From NCBI GenBank assembly GCA_023129815.1, contig JAGMBH010000089.1, positions 1 through 6,219 of the forward strand: DNA of 6,219 bases. The letters run 5' to 3'. Numbering within the stretch: position 1 is the first letter of the stretch; every line of letters begins with the position of its first letter. Under the pieces are notes generated by a model that was not told the DNA's origin, made no database searches, and was given only the letters and a program-made list of their open reading frames with translations. This DNA comes from Dehalococcoidia bacterium (lineage in GTDB: Bacteria; Chloroflexota; Dehalococcoidia; GIF9; AB-539-J10). The position numbers and the translations under genes were made by a program. This document shows positions 1 to 5,661 of the stretch, in pieces.

Positions 1-2
1 CC

Positions 3-80
3 TCTGAGATGGCTGAAATTGAACGGGGAATCAAAATTAAACAGCCTGATAAGTTAAGGGAGGTGAAATGCGAAAGATAG
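3..80 (+). CDS. C-terminal tail of an unidentified gene (partial, cut by left edge)
   Basis: A reading frame is open from the left edge to a TAG at 78-80. It reads SEMAEIERGIKIKQPDKL and ends REVKCER. The stretch is rich in charged residues and looks like the soluble end of a protein. It would overlap the next gene by 13 bases, which fits an operon with the two genes that follow. A second frame, also open from base 1 and ending in a TAA at 55-57, cannot be excluded; the third frame is closed by a stop at 5-7. There is too little sequence to name a family. The choice between the two frames is a judgement from residue composition only. Confidence 0.35.
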   Translation, partial: SEMAEIERGIKIKQPDKLREVKCER

Positions 81-292
81 GTGGTATCTTGCTGGGAGTT
101 GGCTCGGGAATTTTAGCGGGCTGGGGACTCTACCAGTTATTCGGCCGGGCTTTCCCGTCTTGGCCTTTACCGGTCAAGATTGCCGTCGCTGCTATAGCTA
201 TAGGGCTTATTATTCTCCTGGTATCGCTAGGTCGGGAGAGATACCGGGCATCAAAGGAGGAAAAGGAGAAATTCAAGGAGGTGGAAAAATGA
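68..292 (+). CDS. Small two-helix membrane protein, unknown function
   Basis: This 74-residue protein has two predicted transmembrane helices, at about residues 4-24 (glycine-rich, IGGILLGVGSGILAG) and 35-55 (VKIAVAAIAIGLIILLVSL). They are joined by a short loop containing a proline/tryptophan cluster. The C-terminal tail from about residue 56 is highly charged (RERYRASKEEKEKFKEVEK) and is probably cytoplasmic. A strong Shine-Dalgarno sequence (GGGAGGTG, 58-65) sits close to the ATG. The stop codon TGA at 290-292 overlaps the ATG of the YbjQ-like gene, so the two are probably translationally coupled. I do not recognise a named family. The tight coupling suggests it is a membrane partner or anchor for the YbjQ-like protein, but that is inference. 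Confidence 0.75.
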   Translation: MRKIGGILLGVGSGILAGWGLYQLFGRAFPSWPLPVKIAVAAIAIGLIILLVSLGRERYRASKEEKEKFKEVEK

Positions 293-603
293 TTGTGGTT
301 ACTACAGAACAGATAGAGGGTAAAAGAATAACAGAAACTCTGGGTCTGGTTAGAGGCAGCACTATCAGAGCCAGACATGTAGGGCGTGATATCATGGCCA
401 GCTTACGAAACATCGTCGGTGGCGAAGTCAAAGATTATACTGTAATGCTGGCGCAAGCTCGAGAGGAAGCACTACAGAGAATGATTGAGCAAGCTGAGAA
501 GATGGGAGCCAACGCCATTGTAGGCACCAGGTTCGTAACTTCAATGGTAATGTCCGGGGCTGCTGAAATGGTAGCTTATGGGACAGCGGTAAAAGTAACC
601 TGA
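289..603 (+). CDS. YbjQ/UPF0145 family protein (putative heavy-metal-binding domain)
   Basis: This 104-residue protein spans the whole YbjQ/UPF0145 domain, which is about 105 residues in E. coli YbjQ. Family hallmarks are visible in order: TTEQIEGKRI at the N-terminus, GLVRGSTIRARHVGRDIMASLRNIVGGEVKDY in two blocks (residues 19-50), the helix LAQAREEALQRM, the GANAIVG motif (74-80), and the C-terminal strand YGTAVKV. Members are known to form ring-shaped oligomers. A metal-binding role has been proposed, but the physiological function is not established. I chose the ATG at 289 because a good Shine-Dalgarno (AAGGAGGT, 275-282) lies 6-7 bases upstream and the family domain begins right there; a longer frame from 160 has no family support. 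It overlaps the preceding membrane-protein gene by 4 bases and converges on the minus-strand gene ending at 627. Confidence 0.9.
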   Translation: MIVVTTEQIEGKRITETLGLVRGSTIRARHVGRDIMASLRNIVGGEVKDYTVMLAQAREEALQRMIEQAEKMGANAIVGTRFVTSMVMSGAAEMVAYGTAVKVT

Positions 604-626
604 GAGTTACTGCTAGCAGCTTTAGT

Positions 627-860
627 CTAGCCTTTTAGCCTGGTATTGCTTGTTATGTTGATTTGTATGGTTTGACCGCATTTAGGGCAGGTGACTTCCA
701 TAGTGAGAGGTCTTTCCATCACCCTTTCCACAAGTGATGTAATTACTGAGTCCATGTTATCCAGCCTTCCATCGAGCATATCGAGGCGTCTGCTTACTTG
801 CTCTATGGCCAGCTCAAGGCTAACTTCAGCAATCGGGTCACTTTTGTCCCTTAAAGCCAA
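627..860 (-). CDS. Unknown small protein with helical middle and single CPKC knuckle
   Basis: From the preferred start this is a 77-residue protein. Residues about 13-48 (SLELAIEQVSRRLDMLDG onward to SLVERV) have regularly spaced hydrophobics and look like an amphipathic or coiled-coil helix. A short beta-like segment with one zinc-ribbon half-site follows, CPKCGQ at residues 58-63. Only one CxxC pair exists, so a full four-ligand zinc site would need two subunits or another protein. I chose the TTG at 858-860 because GAGGAG (869-874) lies 8 bases upstream and the codon begins one base after the stop of the upstream gene. The longer TTG start at 876-878 would overlap that gene and has a poorly spaced Shine-Dalgarno. 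No named family is recognised. It is co-transcribed with the gene at 862-1182. Confidence 0.7.
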   Translation of the reverse strand: MALRDKSDPIAEVSLELAIEQVSRRLDMLDGRLDNMDSVITSLVERVMERPLTMEVTCPKCGQTIQINITSNTRLKG

Positions 861-861
861 T

Positions 862-1182
862 TTATAAACTCCTCTCAACTACGCCCAGAGACTCCAGCTC
901 AGCCTTATCTTTTTGTATTAGCTTATCTATTTCACTAGAGACGGTGTGCTCCAAATACTTTCGAAAAGCTTCCCTTGCTGCCGGTGATGACCGCACTGCC
1001 TCCTTAGCTTTCTGCCATTCATCACTAATCACCTCGCTAATTTGCTCAGGACTTATAGGCTCTTTCTCCTGCCATATGCTCTCAATTCTATTCAAAGCTC
1101 TGGTTGTTATAGCTCTCTTCAAGCGATCAAAAGAAAATACCTCCTCCCAACTATATGCTTGTTCTGCTTTTCTCTCCACCAT
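862..1182 (-). CDS. Unknown small, helical, charged soluble protein
   Basis: This 106-residue protein has no signal peptide, membrane segment or cysteine. The composition (many E, K, R and S, with A/L/I at helix spacing) suggests an all-helical fold: a tryptophan-containing N-terminus (SWEEVFSFDRLKRAI), a middle helix (SPEQISEVISDEWQKAKEAV) and a C-terminal helix (REAFRKYLEHTVSSEIDKL). I do not recognise the family. The ATG is well supported by GGAGGT (1191-1196) with an 8-base spacer, behind a near-consensus promoter. It is the first gene of a two-gene minus-strand operon; the next gene starts one base after this stop codon, and its ribosome binding site lies inside the last codons of this one. 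That arrangement implies coordinated synthesis and possibly a complex. Confidence 0.75.
   Translation of the reverse strand: MVERKAEQAYSWEEVFSFDRLKRAITTRALNRIESIWQEKEPISPEQISEVISDEWQKAKEAVRSSPAAREAFRKYLEHTVSSEIDKLIQKDKAELESLGVVERSL
869..874 (-). promoter_or_regulatory. Ribosome binding site deciding the TTG start at 860
   Basis: GAGGAG on the minus strand lies inside the last codons of the upstream gene, 8 bases before the TTG at 858-860. It favours this start over the TTG at 876-878 and points to coupled translation of the two genes. Confidence 0.6.
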
Positions 1183-1219
1183 GATTTATTACCTCCAATC
1201 AGCTTTGTTTGATATTACT

Positions 1220-1248
1220 ATCATAGGTTTAACCACATGACCTGTCAA
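1220..1248 (-). promoter_or_regulatory. Near-consensus sigma-70 promoter for the two-gene operon 627-1182
   Basis: On the minus strand, a perfect -35 hexamer TTGACA (1243-1248) is followed after exactly 17 bases by TATGAT (1220-1225), a 5 of 6 match to the -10 consensus. The expected start of transcription is near 1212, giving an untranslated leader of about 30 bases that contains the GGAGGT of the first gene. The spacer holds a small palindrome, GGTTTAACC (1226-1234), which could be an operator, but this is unproven. The promoter faces away from the gene at 1324. Confidence 0.75.
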
Positions 1249-1252
1249 GATA

Positions 1253-1281
1253 TACTTGGCTAATATGTATTGATTTATAAT
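1253..1281 (+). promoter_or_regulatory. Candidate promoter for the EF-Tu-like gene
   Basis: A perfect TATAAT (1276-1281) lies 42 bases upstream of the ATG at 1324, but the matching -35 region at 17 bases spacing (TACTTG, 1253-1258) is poor. An alternative is TTGATT (1270-1275) with TACATT (1293-1298), also spaced 17 bases. Inverted ATGTAT (1265-1270) and ATACAT (1292-1297) flank the TATAAT. A promoter in this 141-base divergent region is expected; which one is used is uncertain. Confidence 0.4.
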
Positions 1282-1323
1282 CATAAGTAGTATACATTAT
1301 TTAGAGGAAGGAGGTATTTTAAC

Positions 1324-1578
1324 ATGCCAGAAGTAGTAATTGGCAAGGTGACCGATTTTTTTGCCAGGCCGGGGGTAGCTGGTGTGGAGCTAAGCGGTAC
1401 ATTAAAGATAGGTGACAAAATCCACATCAAGGGCGCCACTACAGATATGGAACTTGCTGTAGAATCCATGCAAATCGATCGCGTTGACATCACCGAGGGC
1501 AAGCTTGGCGACCTTATCGGCATAAAGGTTCCTGAAAGGGTAAGGCGGGGAGACATAGTTTATAAGGTCACGGAATAG
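1324..1578 (+). CDS. Small stand-alone EF-Tu domain 2-like protein
   Basis: This 84-residue protein resembles the translation-factor beta-barrel (EF-Tu domain 2 / OB-like) without any GTPase domain. Recognisable pieces are the opening strand IGKVTDFFARPGVAGVEL, then GTLKIGDKIHIKG (residues 25-37, the usual turn where GTP-binding factors read GxLKxGDxV), SMQIDRVDI, and the closing GDLIGIKVPERVRRGDIVYKV. Such short proteins are annotated as translation elongation factor-like proteins; their function is not established as far as I know. The start is supported by a strong Shine-Dalgarno (GGAAGGAGGT, 1306-1315) before the ATG. It is a monocistronic gene, divergent from the 627-1182 operon, and its last 11 bases overlap the convergent 3' end of ribH. 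Confidence 0.85.
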   Translation: MPEVVIGKVTDFFARPGVAGVELSGTLKIGDKIHIKGATTDMELAVESMQIDRVDITEGKLGDLIGIKVPERVRRGDIVYKVTE

Positions 1579-2059
1579 ATTGCTTCGTTTCACTCGCAAT
1601 GACACGGAGCAAATTTGCCATTTCAATAGCGCTTACCGCGGCAAGAAAGCCCTTGTTGCCCTCTTTAGCTCCAGCTCTCTGAACAGCTTGTTCCAGAGTA
1701 TCAGCAGTAATAATGCCCTGTATTATTGGCAATCCTGTGTCCAGGCTTATTTTACCGATTCCTCTGTGTACCTCGGAAGCTATATATCCGAAATGCGGTG
1801 TGCCACCGCGAACCACGGCACCGAGGCATATCACAGCGTTATATTTACCACTTTGCGCTAGCCTCTTAGCTATCAGTGGAATTTCAAAACAGCCTGGTGT
1901 CCAGGCAATGTCAATATCCTTCTCATCAACGCCATGGCGTAACAAAGCATCTCTTGCTCCTTCGAGCAACCTATTGGTTATCAACTCGTTAAATCGGGAA
2001 ACAACTACAGCAAATTTAAGACCCTCCCCTACTAACATTCCCTCGTAGTGCTTAGCCAT
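1568..2059 (-). CDS. ribH: 6,7-dimethyl-8-ribityllumazine synthase
   Basis: RibH condenses 5-amino-6-ribitylaminouracil with 3,4-dihydroxy-2-butanone 4-phosphate to give 6,7-dimethyl-8-ribityllumazine, the penultimate step of riboflavin synthesis; members assemble into pentamers or 60-subunit shells. Motifs in the 163-residue protein are SRFNELITNRLLEGA (21-35), PGCFEIP (55-61), GAVVRGGTPHF (80-90) with the expected catalytic His89, and the C-terminal block TLEQAVQRAGAKEGNKG (121-137) with conserved Arg128. The normal family end (AIEMANLL) is reached near residue 151. The last dozen residues, RVIASETKQSIP, are encoded by a dispersed repeat and are foreign to the family. The ATG has AGGAGG (2067-2072) 7 bases upstream and shares one base with the ribBA stop. 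It is the last gene of the operon and overlaps the convergent EF-Tu-like gene by 11 bases. Confidence 0.96.
   Translation of the reverse strand: MAKHYEGMLVGEGLKFAVVVSRFNELITNRLLEGARDALLRHGVDEKDIDIAWTPGCFEIPLIAKRLAQSGKYNAVICLGAVVRGGTPHFGYIASEVHRGIGKISLDTGLPIIQGIITADTLEQAVQRAGAKEGNKGFLAAVSAIEMANLLRVIASETKQSIP
1578..1603. repeat. Short dispersed repeat forming the 3' end of ribH
   Basis: The minus strand reads GTCATTGCGAGTG, then AAACGAAGCAATC. This resembles an interspersed repeat familiar from many genomes because its translation yields VIASETKQSI. The ends ATTGC (1579-1583) and GCAAT (1596-1600) are complementary. It begins in the stop codon of the plus-strand gene and provides the final codons of ribH before the TGA at 1568-1570. 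A unit with the same GTCATTGCGAG start occurs at 5765-5776. The repeat identity rests on recall and on this internal match. Confidence 0.65.
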
Positions 2060-3267
2060 TAGTTAACCTCCTCTACACCTAAAAGGTGTCCTAGCTTTTT
2101 TTGTTTGGTTTCTAGATAGTGAATATTATAAGGGTTAGGTAAAGCTATTAATGGCACAGTCTCCACTATCTTAAGTCCATAGCTCTCCAGTCCAACTACC
2201 TTTTTAGGGTTGTTGGTAAGCAAGCGAATATTATGTAAACTTAAATCAGCCAAAATCTGAGCCCCAACTCCATAATCTCTCAAATCAGGGGGAAAGCCTA
2301 AAGCTACATTAGCTTCCACAGTATCCATTCCTTGGTCTTGAAGAGCATAGGCGCGGAGCTTATTATGGAGTCCGATTCCCCTTCCTTCTTGTCGCATATA
2401 AAGAAAAACTCCTCTGCCTTCTTCAGCTATGCTTCGCATCGCCAGCCTGACTTGATCACTGCAATCACATCTCAAACTGCCAAAGACGTCTCCGGTGAGG
2501 CATTCACTATGGACACGCACCAATACTGGCTCATCTCCTGATATGTCGCCTTTAACCAAGACAACATGTTCAGCGGCATCAACATTGCTTCTGTAAGCCA
2601 GGGCTATAAATTCGCCGAACCTGGTAGGCAGCTTAGCCTCAGCTACTTTTTGCACTAACTTTTCATGACGAAGGCGGTAGGCAATTAAACCTGCAATGGT
2701 TATAATCCTCAAATCATACTTAGAGGCTATAATCTCAAGCTCAGGTAAATGTGCCATAGTACCATCTTCATTCATAATCTCACATATGACGCCAGCGGGG
2801 TAAAGTCCGGCTAATTTGGCTAAGTCAACGATGGCTTCAGTATGACCTGCTCGCACTAGCACTCCTCCATCCCTGGCTCGAATGGGAAATACATGTCCCG
2901 GGCGGACTAAATCATCTGGCTTACTATTAGAATCGAGCACTATTTTTATGGTTTGGGCTCGATCAAAGGCAGAAATCCCAGTAGTTACTTTGTTCTTCGC
3001 CTCAATAGATACTGTAAAGGCGGTAGAATGCCTCGAGGTATTATCCTGAACCATTAACGGTATTCCTAATTCATCAAGTCTCTGCTTGGTGATAGGAAAG
3101 CAAATTAAGCCTCGAGCCTCCTTGGCCATAAAATTTATAGCCTCGGGAGTAACTTTCTCTGCTGCTATCGCCAGGTCACCTTCGTTTTCGCGGGTCTCAT
3201 CATCAATGATGATGACAAAATTGCCTGCTCTTATATCTTCAAGCGCCTCTGGTATAGTAGCTAACAT
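2059..3267 (-). CDS. ribBA: Bifunctional DHBP synthase / GTP cyclohydrolase II
   Basis: This 402-residue fusion supplies both precursors of riboflavin. The N-terminal domain (about 1-203) converts ribulose 5-phosphate to 3,4-dihydroxy-2-butanone 4-phosphate. It shows the acidic metal/substrate loop DDETRENEGDL (22-32), TTGISAFDRA (95-104), RPGHVFPIRARDGGVLVRAGHTEA (122-145, read as two adjoining blocks) and ICEIMNEDGTMA (161-172). The C-terminal domain (about 204-402) opens GTP to 2,5-diamino-6-ribosylamino-pyrimidinone phosphate. It shows HSECLTGDVFGSLRCDC with zinc ligands Cys256, Cys267 and Cys269, then RQEGRGIGL (292-300), DYGVGAQIL (331-339) and LLTNNPKKVVGL (349-360). No key residue is visibly missing in either half. 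The ATG follows AAGGA (3277-3281) with a 9-base spacer, and 22 bases separate it from ribE. The stop shares its last A with the ribH ATG (TAATG). Confidence 0.97.
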   Translation of the reverse strand: MLATIPEALEDIRAGNFVIIIDDETRENEGDLAIAAEKVTPEAINFMAKEARGLICFPITKQRLDELGIPLMVQDNTSRHSTAFTVSIEAKNKVTTGISAFDRAQTIKIVLDSNSKPDDLVRPGHVFPIRARDGGVLVRAGHTEAIVDLAKLAGLYPAGVICEIMNEDGTMAHLPELEIIASKYDLRIITIAGLIAYRLRHEKLVQKVAEAKLPTRFGEFIALAYRSNVDAAEHVVLVKGDISGDEPVLVRVHSECLTGDVFGSLRCDCSDQVRLAMRSIAEEGRGVFLYMRQEGRGIGLHNKLRAYALQDQGMDTVEANVALGFPPDLRDYGVGAQILADLSLHNIRLLTNNPKKVVGLESYGLKIVETVPLIALPNPYNIHYLETKQKKLGHLLGVEEVN

Positions 3268-3272
3268 TATTT

Positions 3273-3299
3273 GAGTTCCTTCGCTTCACTCAGGGCAAG
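3273..3299. repeat. Short repeat-like element across the ribE/ribBA junction
   Basis: On the minus strand the junction reads CTTGCCCTGAGTGAAGCGAAG followed at once by GAACTC. The CCTGAGTGAAGCGAAGG core resembles another class of short dispersed repeats (CCTGAGC-GAAG-CGAAGG type) common in environmental bacterial genomes. The TGA inside it is the ribE stop (3290-3292), and the AAGGA inside it (3277-3281) is the apparent ribosome binding site of ribBA. No second copy is present in this window, so the call is tentative. Confidence 0.4.
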
Positions 3300-3928
3300 C
3301 CTTTTCTCGCGAATCCATATTCCTCCAGAAAGTCAAGGGTTAGGTTCTGGCTGCTTTGTTCCTTCAGCCGTTCTACATATTTAGCTATGATATCCGCCTC
3401 TAAATTAACCTTATCGCCAGGTCTCTTATTACCTAAAGTGGTATGTTCCAGGGTATAAGCTACTAGAGATATAGTAAAAGAAAGGTCATCAAGGCCAGCA
3501 ATGGTAAGGCTAACGCCATCGACAGCGATGAATCCCCTACTAGCTATATAAGGCATTAGTTTGGCCGGGGGTGAAATCCTCATAATGCGCGCCGCTTCCT
3601 CGGGAGTTATCGAAATTGCTTCCCCTGTGTCATCAACGTGACCCAATACTAAATGACCACCAAGCCGTCCACCTACTACAAGTGCTCTTTCCAAATTTAC
3701 CTGGTCGCCATAATGAAGTCCACCAAGATTGGTGTGACGCAATGTCTCTGGCATGACATCAACGTTGAAGGCATTACTGCTTAAAGAGGTGACTGTCAGG
3801 CAGACTCCATTAACAGCTATGCTGTCGCTTATTCTCATCCCTTCAAGCACCCTTTTGGCTCCAATGACTAAACAGTGTGGATTCGCTTCCTTGACTATGC
3901 CAATTTCCTCAACTATCCCGGTAAACAT
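3290..3928 (-). CDS. ribE: Riboflavin synthase, alpha subunit type
   Basis: This enzyme dismutates two molecules of 6,7-dimethyl-8-ribityllumazine into riboflavin and 5-amino-6-ribitylaminouracil. At 212 residues it has the family length and the expected tandem duplication of the lumazine-binding barrel. The N-terminal repeat is MFTGIVEEIGIV (1-12), VNGVCLTVTS (39-48), NVDVMPETLRHTNLG (55-69) and VNLERAL (77-83). The C-terminal repeat is GGHLVLGHVDDTG (90-102), FIAVDGVSLTI (133-143), LVAYTLEHTTLG (155-166) and VNLEADIIAKYVERL (174-188). The C-terminal helix LTLDFLEEYGF is typical, while the last residues ARKGLP may come from a repeat. It lies 31 bases after ribD; the gap has no strong Shine-Dalgarno, only GAGCAG, so translation may be weak or coupled. 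The symbol ribE follows the B. subtilis/ribDEBAH convention; E. coli calls it ribC. Confidence 0.96.
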   Translation of the reverse strand: MFTGIVEEIGIVKEANPHCLVIGAKRVLEGMRISDSIAVNGVCLTVTSLSSNAFNVDVMPETLRHTNLGGLHYGDQVNLERALVVGGRLGGHLVLGHVDDTGEAISITPEEAARIMRISPPAKLMPYIASRGFIAVDGVSLTIAGLDDLSFTISLVAYTLEHTTLGNKRPGDKVNLEADIIAKYVERLKEQSSQNLTLDFLEEYGFARKGLP

Positions 3929-3959
3929 ACTGCTGCTCTATAAAAATTTACGATTTTTG

Positions 3960-5069
3960 TCATGGTCCCCTTTTCACACACCCGCTGACTAGTATGTTAT
4001 CGCCGAAGTTCTTAATATTAACCCGCTCAAGGCATAAAGCTTCAACCACATTGTCAACTCCATCCCCTCCTACTGCAGTCTTAGCCTCATTACCACCAAT
4101 GATAATCGGCGAAATGAAAGCTAGTACTTTATCCACTAGCCTATGGTCAAAGAGAGAGCCCAGGAGCTTGCCTCCTCCTTCTACTAAAACAGTAACTATG
4201 CCTCGTCTTCCCAGCACTTTGAATAATTCTTCCAAATCTACTAGTCCTCCCACCCCTGGTAATTCCAGCACCCCCACTCCAATTTGGGCCAGTCTTCTTT
4301 TCTTTTCCCTATCAAAAGGTTTAACTGTGGCAAGTAAAGTCTTTCCTGGTTGCTTAAAAAGCTGAGCATCCAATGGTGTTCTTCCGTTGCTATCAACAAT
4401 TAGACGCAGCGGTTGCTTTTTTGTCTCACCACCTTTGCCACAACAACCTCTAGCGGTAAGCCTGGGGTTATCAATGATGACAGTGTTCACCCCCACCATT
4501 ATAGCGTCGGCAATATGCCGCAAAGTATGTATATGATTCCTTGCCGCCTCATTACTTATCCACTTAGAGTGACCGGTTTTAGTAGCGATCTTGCCATCAA
4601 GACTCATAGCAAACTTAGCGATAACAAATGGCAAGCCTGTAGTAATAAACTTAATGTAAGCCTCATTTATTTCGTAAGCTTCCTCTTGGTACATGCCGAC
4701 GTAAGTTTTAATGCCGGCTTCTTCTAGCTCTCTAACACCGCGCCCTGAAACCAGCGGATTAGGATCCAGCAATGCTATTTGGACTTCAGAAATGCCAGCA
4801 TTGATTATGGCTTGAGTGCAAGGCGGGGTGCGCCCATAATGACAGCAAGGCTCCAGGGTAACATACATAGTGGCCCCTTTTGCCTTATCACCGGCTTGGC
4901 GAAGTGCTATCACTTCGGCATGGTCTGAGCCAGCGGGCTGTGTATATCCTCGACCCACAACGATCCCTTCTTTGACAACCACAGCTCCCACTGCCGGATT
5001 GGGGCTGGTATGTCCCAGAGCTAATCTAGCTAAAGATAGAGCGCGCTCTATGTATTCTGCAGATAACAT
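3960..5069 (-). CDS. ribD: Bifunctional diaminohydroxyphosphoribosylaminopyrimidine deaminase / reductase
   Basis: RibD deaminates the GTP cyclohydrolase II product and then reduces its ribose side chain with NADPH, giving 5-amino-6-ribitylaminouracil phosphate. The N-terminal cytidine-deaminase-like domain (about 1-145) has the zinc site HAE (His50, Glu52) and PCCHYGRTPPC (Cys75 and Cys84), plus TSPNPAVGAVVV (21-32) and LLDPNPLVSGRG (100-111). The C-terminal reductase domain (about 147-369) has AKFAMSLDGKIAT (151-163), SKWIS, VGVNTVIIDNPRLT (192-205) and the dinucleotide-binding LVEGGGKLLGS (295-305). At 369 residues it matches the family and both halves look intact. The ATG at 5067-5069 is fixed by an in-frame stop just upstream; AAGGAG (5083-5088) is 13 bases away, an unusually long spacer. 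Only 7 bases separate it from the dcd stop. Confidence 0.97.
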   Translation of the reverse strand: MLSAEYIERALSLARLALGHTSPNPAVGAVVVKEGIVVGRGYTQPAGSDHAEVIALRQAGDKAKGATMYVTLEPCCHYGRTPPCTQAIINAGISEVQIALLDPNPLVSGRGVRELEEAGIKTYVGMYQEEAYEINEAYIKFITTGLPFVIAKFAMSLDGKIATKTGHSKWISNEAARNHIHTLRHIADAIMVGVNTVIIDNPRLTARGCCGKGGETKKQPLRLIVDSNGRTPLDAQLFKQPGKTLLATVKPFDREKKRRLAQIGVGVLELPGVGGLVDLEELFKVLGRRGIVTVLVEGGGKLLGSLFDHRLVDKVLAFISPIIIGGNEAKTAVGGDGVDNVVEALCLERVNIKNFGDNILVSGCVKRGP

Positions 5070-5076
5070 TAGCTAT

Positions 5077-5652
5077 CTAGCGCTCCTTGCTAAAATCCTT
5101 ATAATATCTAGTGGCCGTGGGGCCACTTTGCCCTTGATATTTACTTCCTAAACTAGGTGAACCATAAACCCTTTCTACCGAGGAAGTCAAGCGAAGGAAA
5201 GAAATTTGTCCGATCGGCATCTTATAATAAAGGGTTACTGGCAACTTGGCTACATTGGATAACTCCAGTGTAAGATGTCCCTGCCAGCCGGGATCAACAT
5301 AGCCAGCAGTAGAATGGATTAAAAGCCCTATCCGGCCCAGGGAACTCTTGCCCTCAAGCCGAGCCACAATATCGTCAGGTAAGCTGATCGATTCCAGTGT
5401 GCTAGCTAAAACGAATTCCCCAGCATTTAACAGAAATGGCTTAGTTTCATCGATCTCCACTGGCTCAGATAAGTCATCTATATTCTGCTTGACATCAATA
5501 TAAAAGGGATGGCGCCAGGTCTTAAACACAAGAAGCTTATTATCTAAATGAATGTCAACGCTCGCTGGTTGAATACAGGTAAGGTCGAGAGGCTCAATAA
5601 CTATCCTGCCCTTAGCAATCTCCTCTTTGATTGTACGATCGCTAAGCACCAT
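5077..5652 (-). CDS. dcd: dCTP deaminase, probable dUMP-forming (bifunctional DCD-DUT) type
   Basis: From the preferred start this is a 191-residue dCTP deaminase, the family's normal length. Motifs are MVLSDRTIKEEI (1-12), IQPASVDIHL (27-36), RLEGKSSLGRIGLLIHSTAG (98-117) with conserved substrate-binding residues, VDPGWQGHLTLELSN (119-133) with the expected catalytic Glu130, and the C-terminal lid KYQGQSGPTATRYYKDF. Overall it resembles the M. tuberculosis enzyme (HSTAGFIDPGFSGHITLE region) more than the E. coli one (VTAHRIDPGW). It therefore probably converts dCTP straight to dUMP for thymidylate synthesis; biochemistry would be needed to prove this. The ATG at 5650-5652 gives the family's usual N-terminus; a longer frame from 5691 adds 13 unsupported residues. 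It is the first gene of the rib operon, ending 7 bases before ribD. Confidence 0.94.
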   Translation of the reverse strand: MVLSDRTIKEEIAKGRIVIEPLDLTCIQPASVDIHLDNKLLVFKTWRHPFYIDVKQNIDDLSEPVEIDETKPFLLNAGEFVLASTLESISLPDDIVARLEGKSSLGRIGLLIHSTAGYVDPGWQGHLTLELSNVAKLPVTLYYKMPIGQISFLRLTSSVERVYGSPSLGSKYQGQSGPTATRYYKDFSKER

Positions 5653-5661
5653 GTCTTTGGC

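Noticed and set aside
609..640. Transcription terminator between the convergent genes at 603 and 627
   Set aside because: CTGCTAGCAG (610-619) is a perfect palindrome but leaves almost no stem once a loop is allowed, and no U-rich tract follows directly on either strand.
944..1240. 98-codon plus-strand frame opposite the 862-1182 gene
   Set aside because: It has no ribosome binding site or protein-like pattern; the minus-strand frame has a strong promoter and Shine-Dalgarno.
1265..1297. Inverted ATGTAT/ATACAT pair around the TATAAT as an operator
   Set aside because: Only six bases match in AT-rich sequence with a 21-base gap, so chance is a sufficient explanation.
3942..3958. Hairpin in the ribD-ribE gap (AAAAAT / ATTTTT)
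   Set aside because: The stem is six A-T pairs only, too weak to call a terminator or regulatory element.
3994..4365. 123-codon plus-strand frame inside ribD
   Set aside because: It is low-complexity (Ser/Thr/Pro-rich) antisense shadow of a clear ribD coding region.
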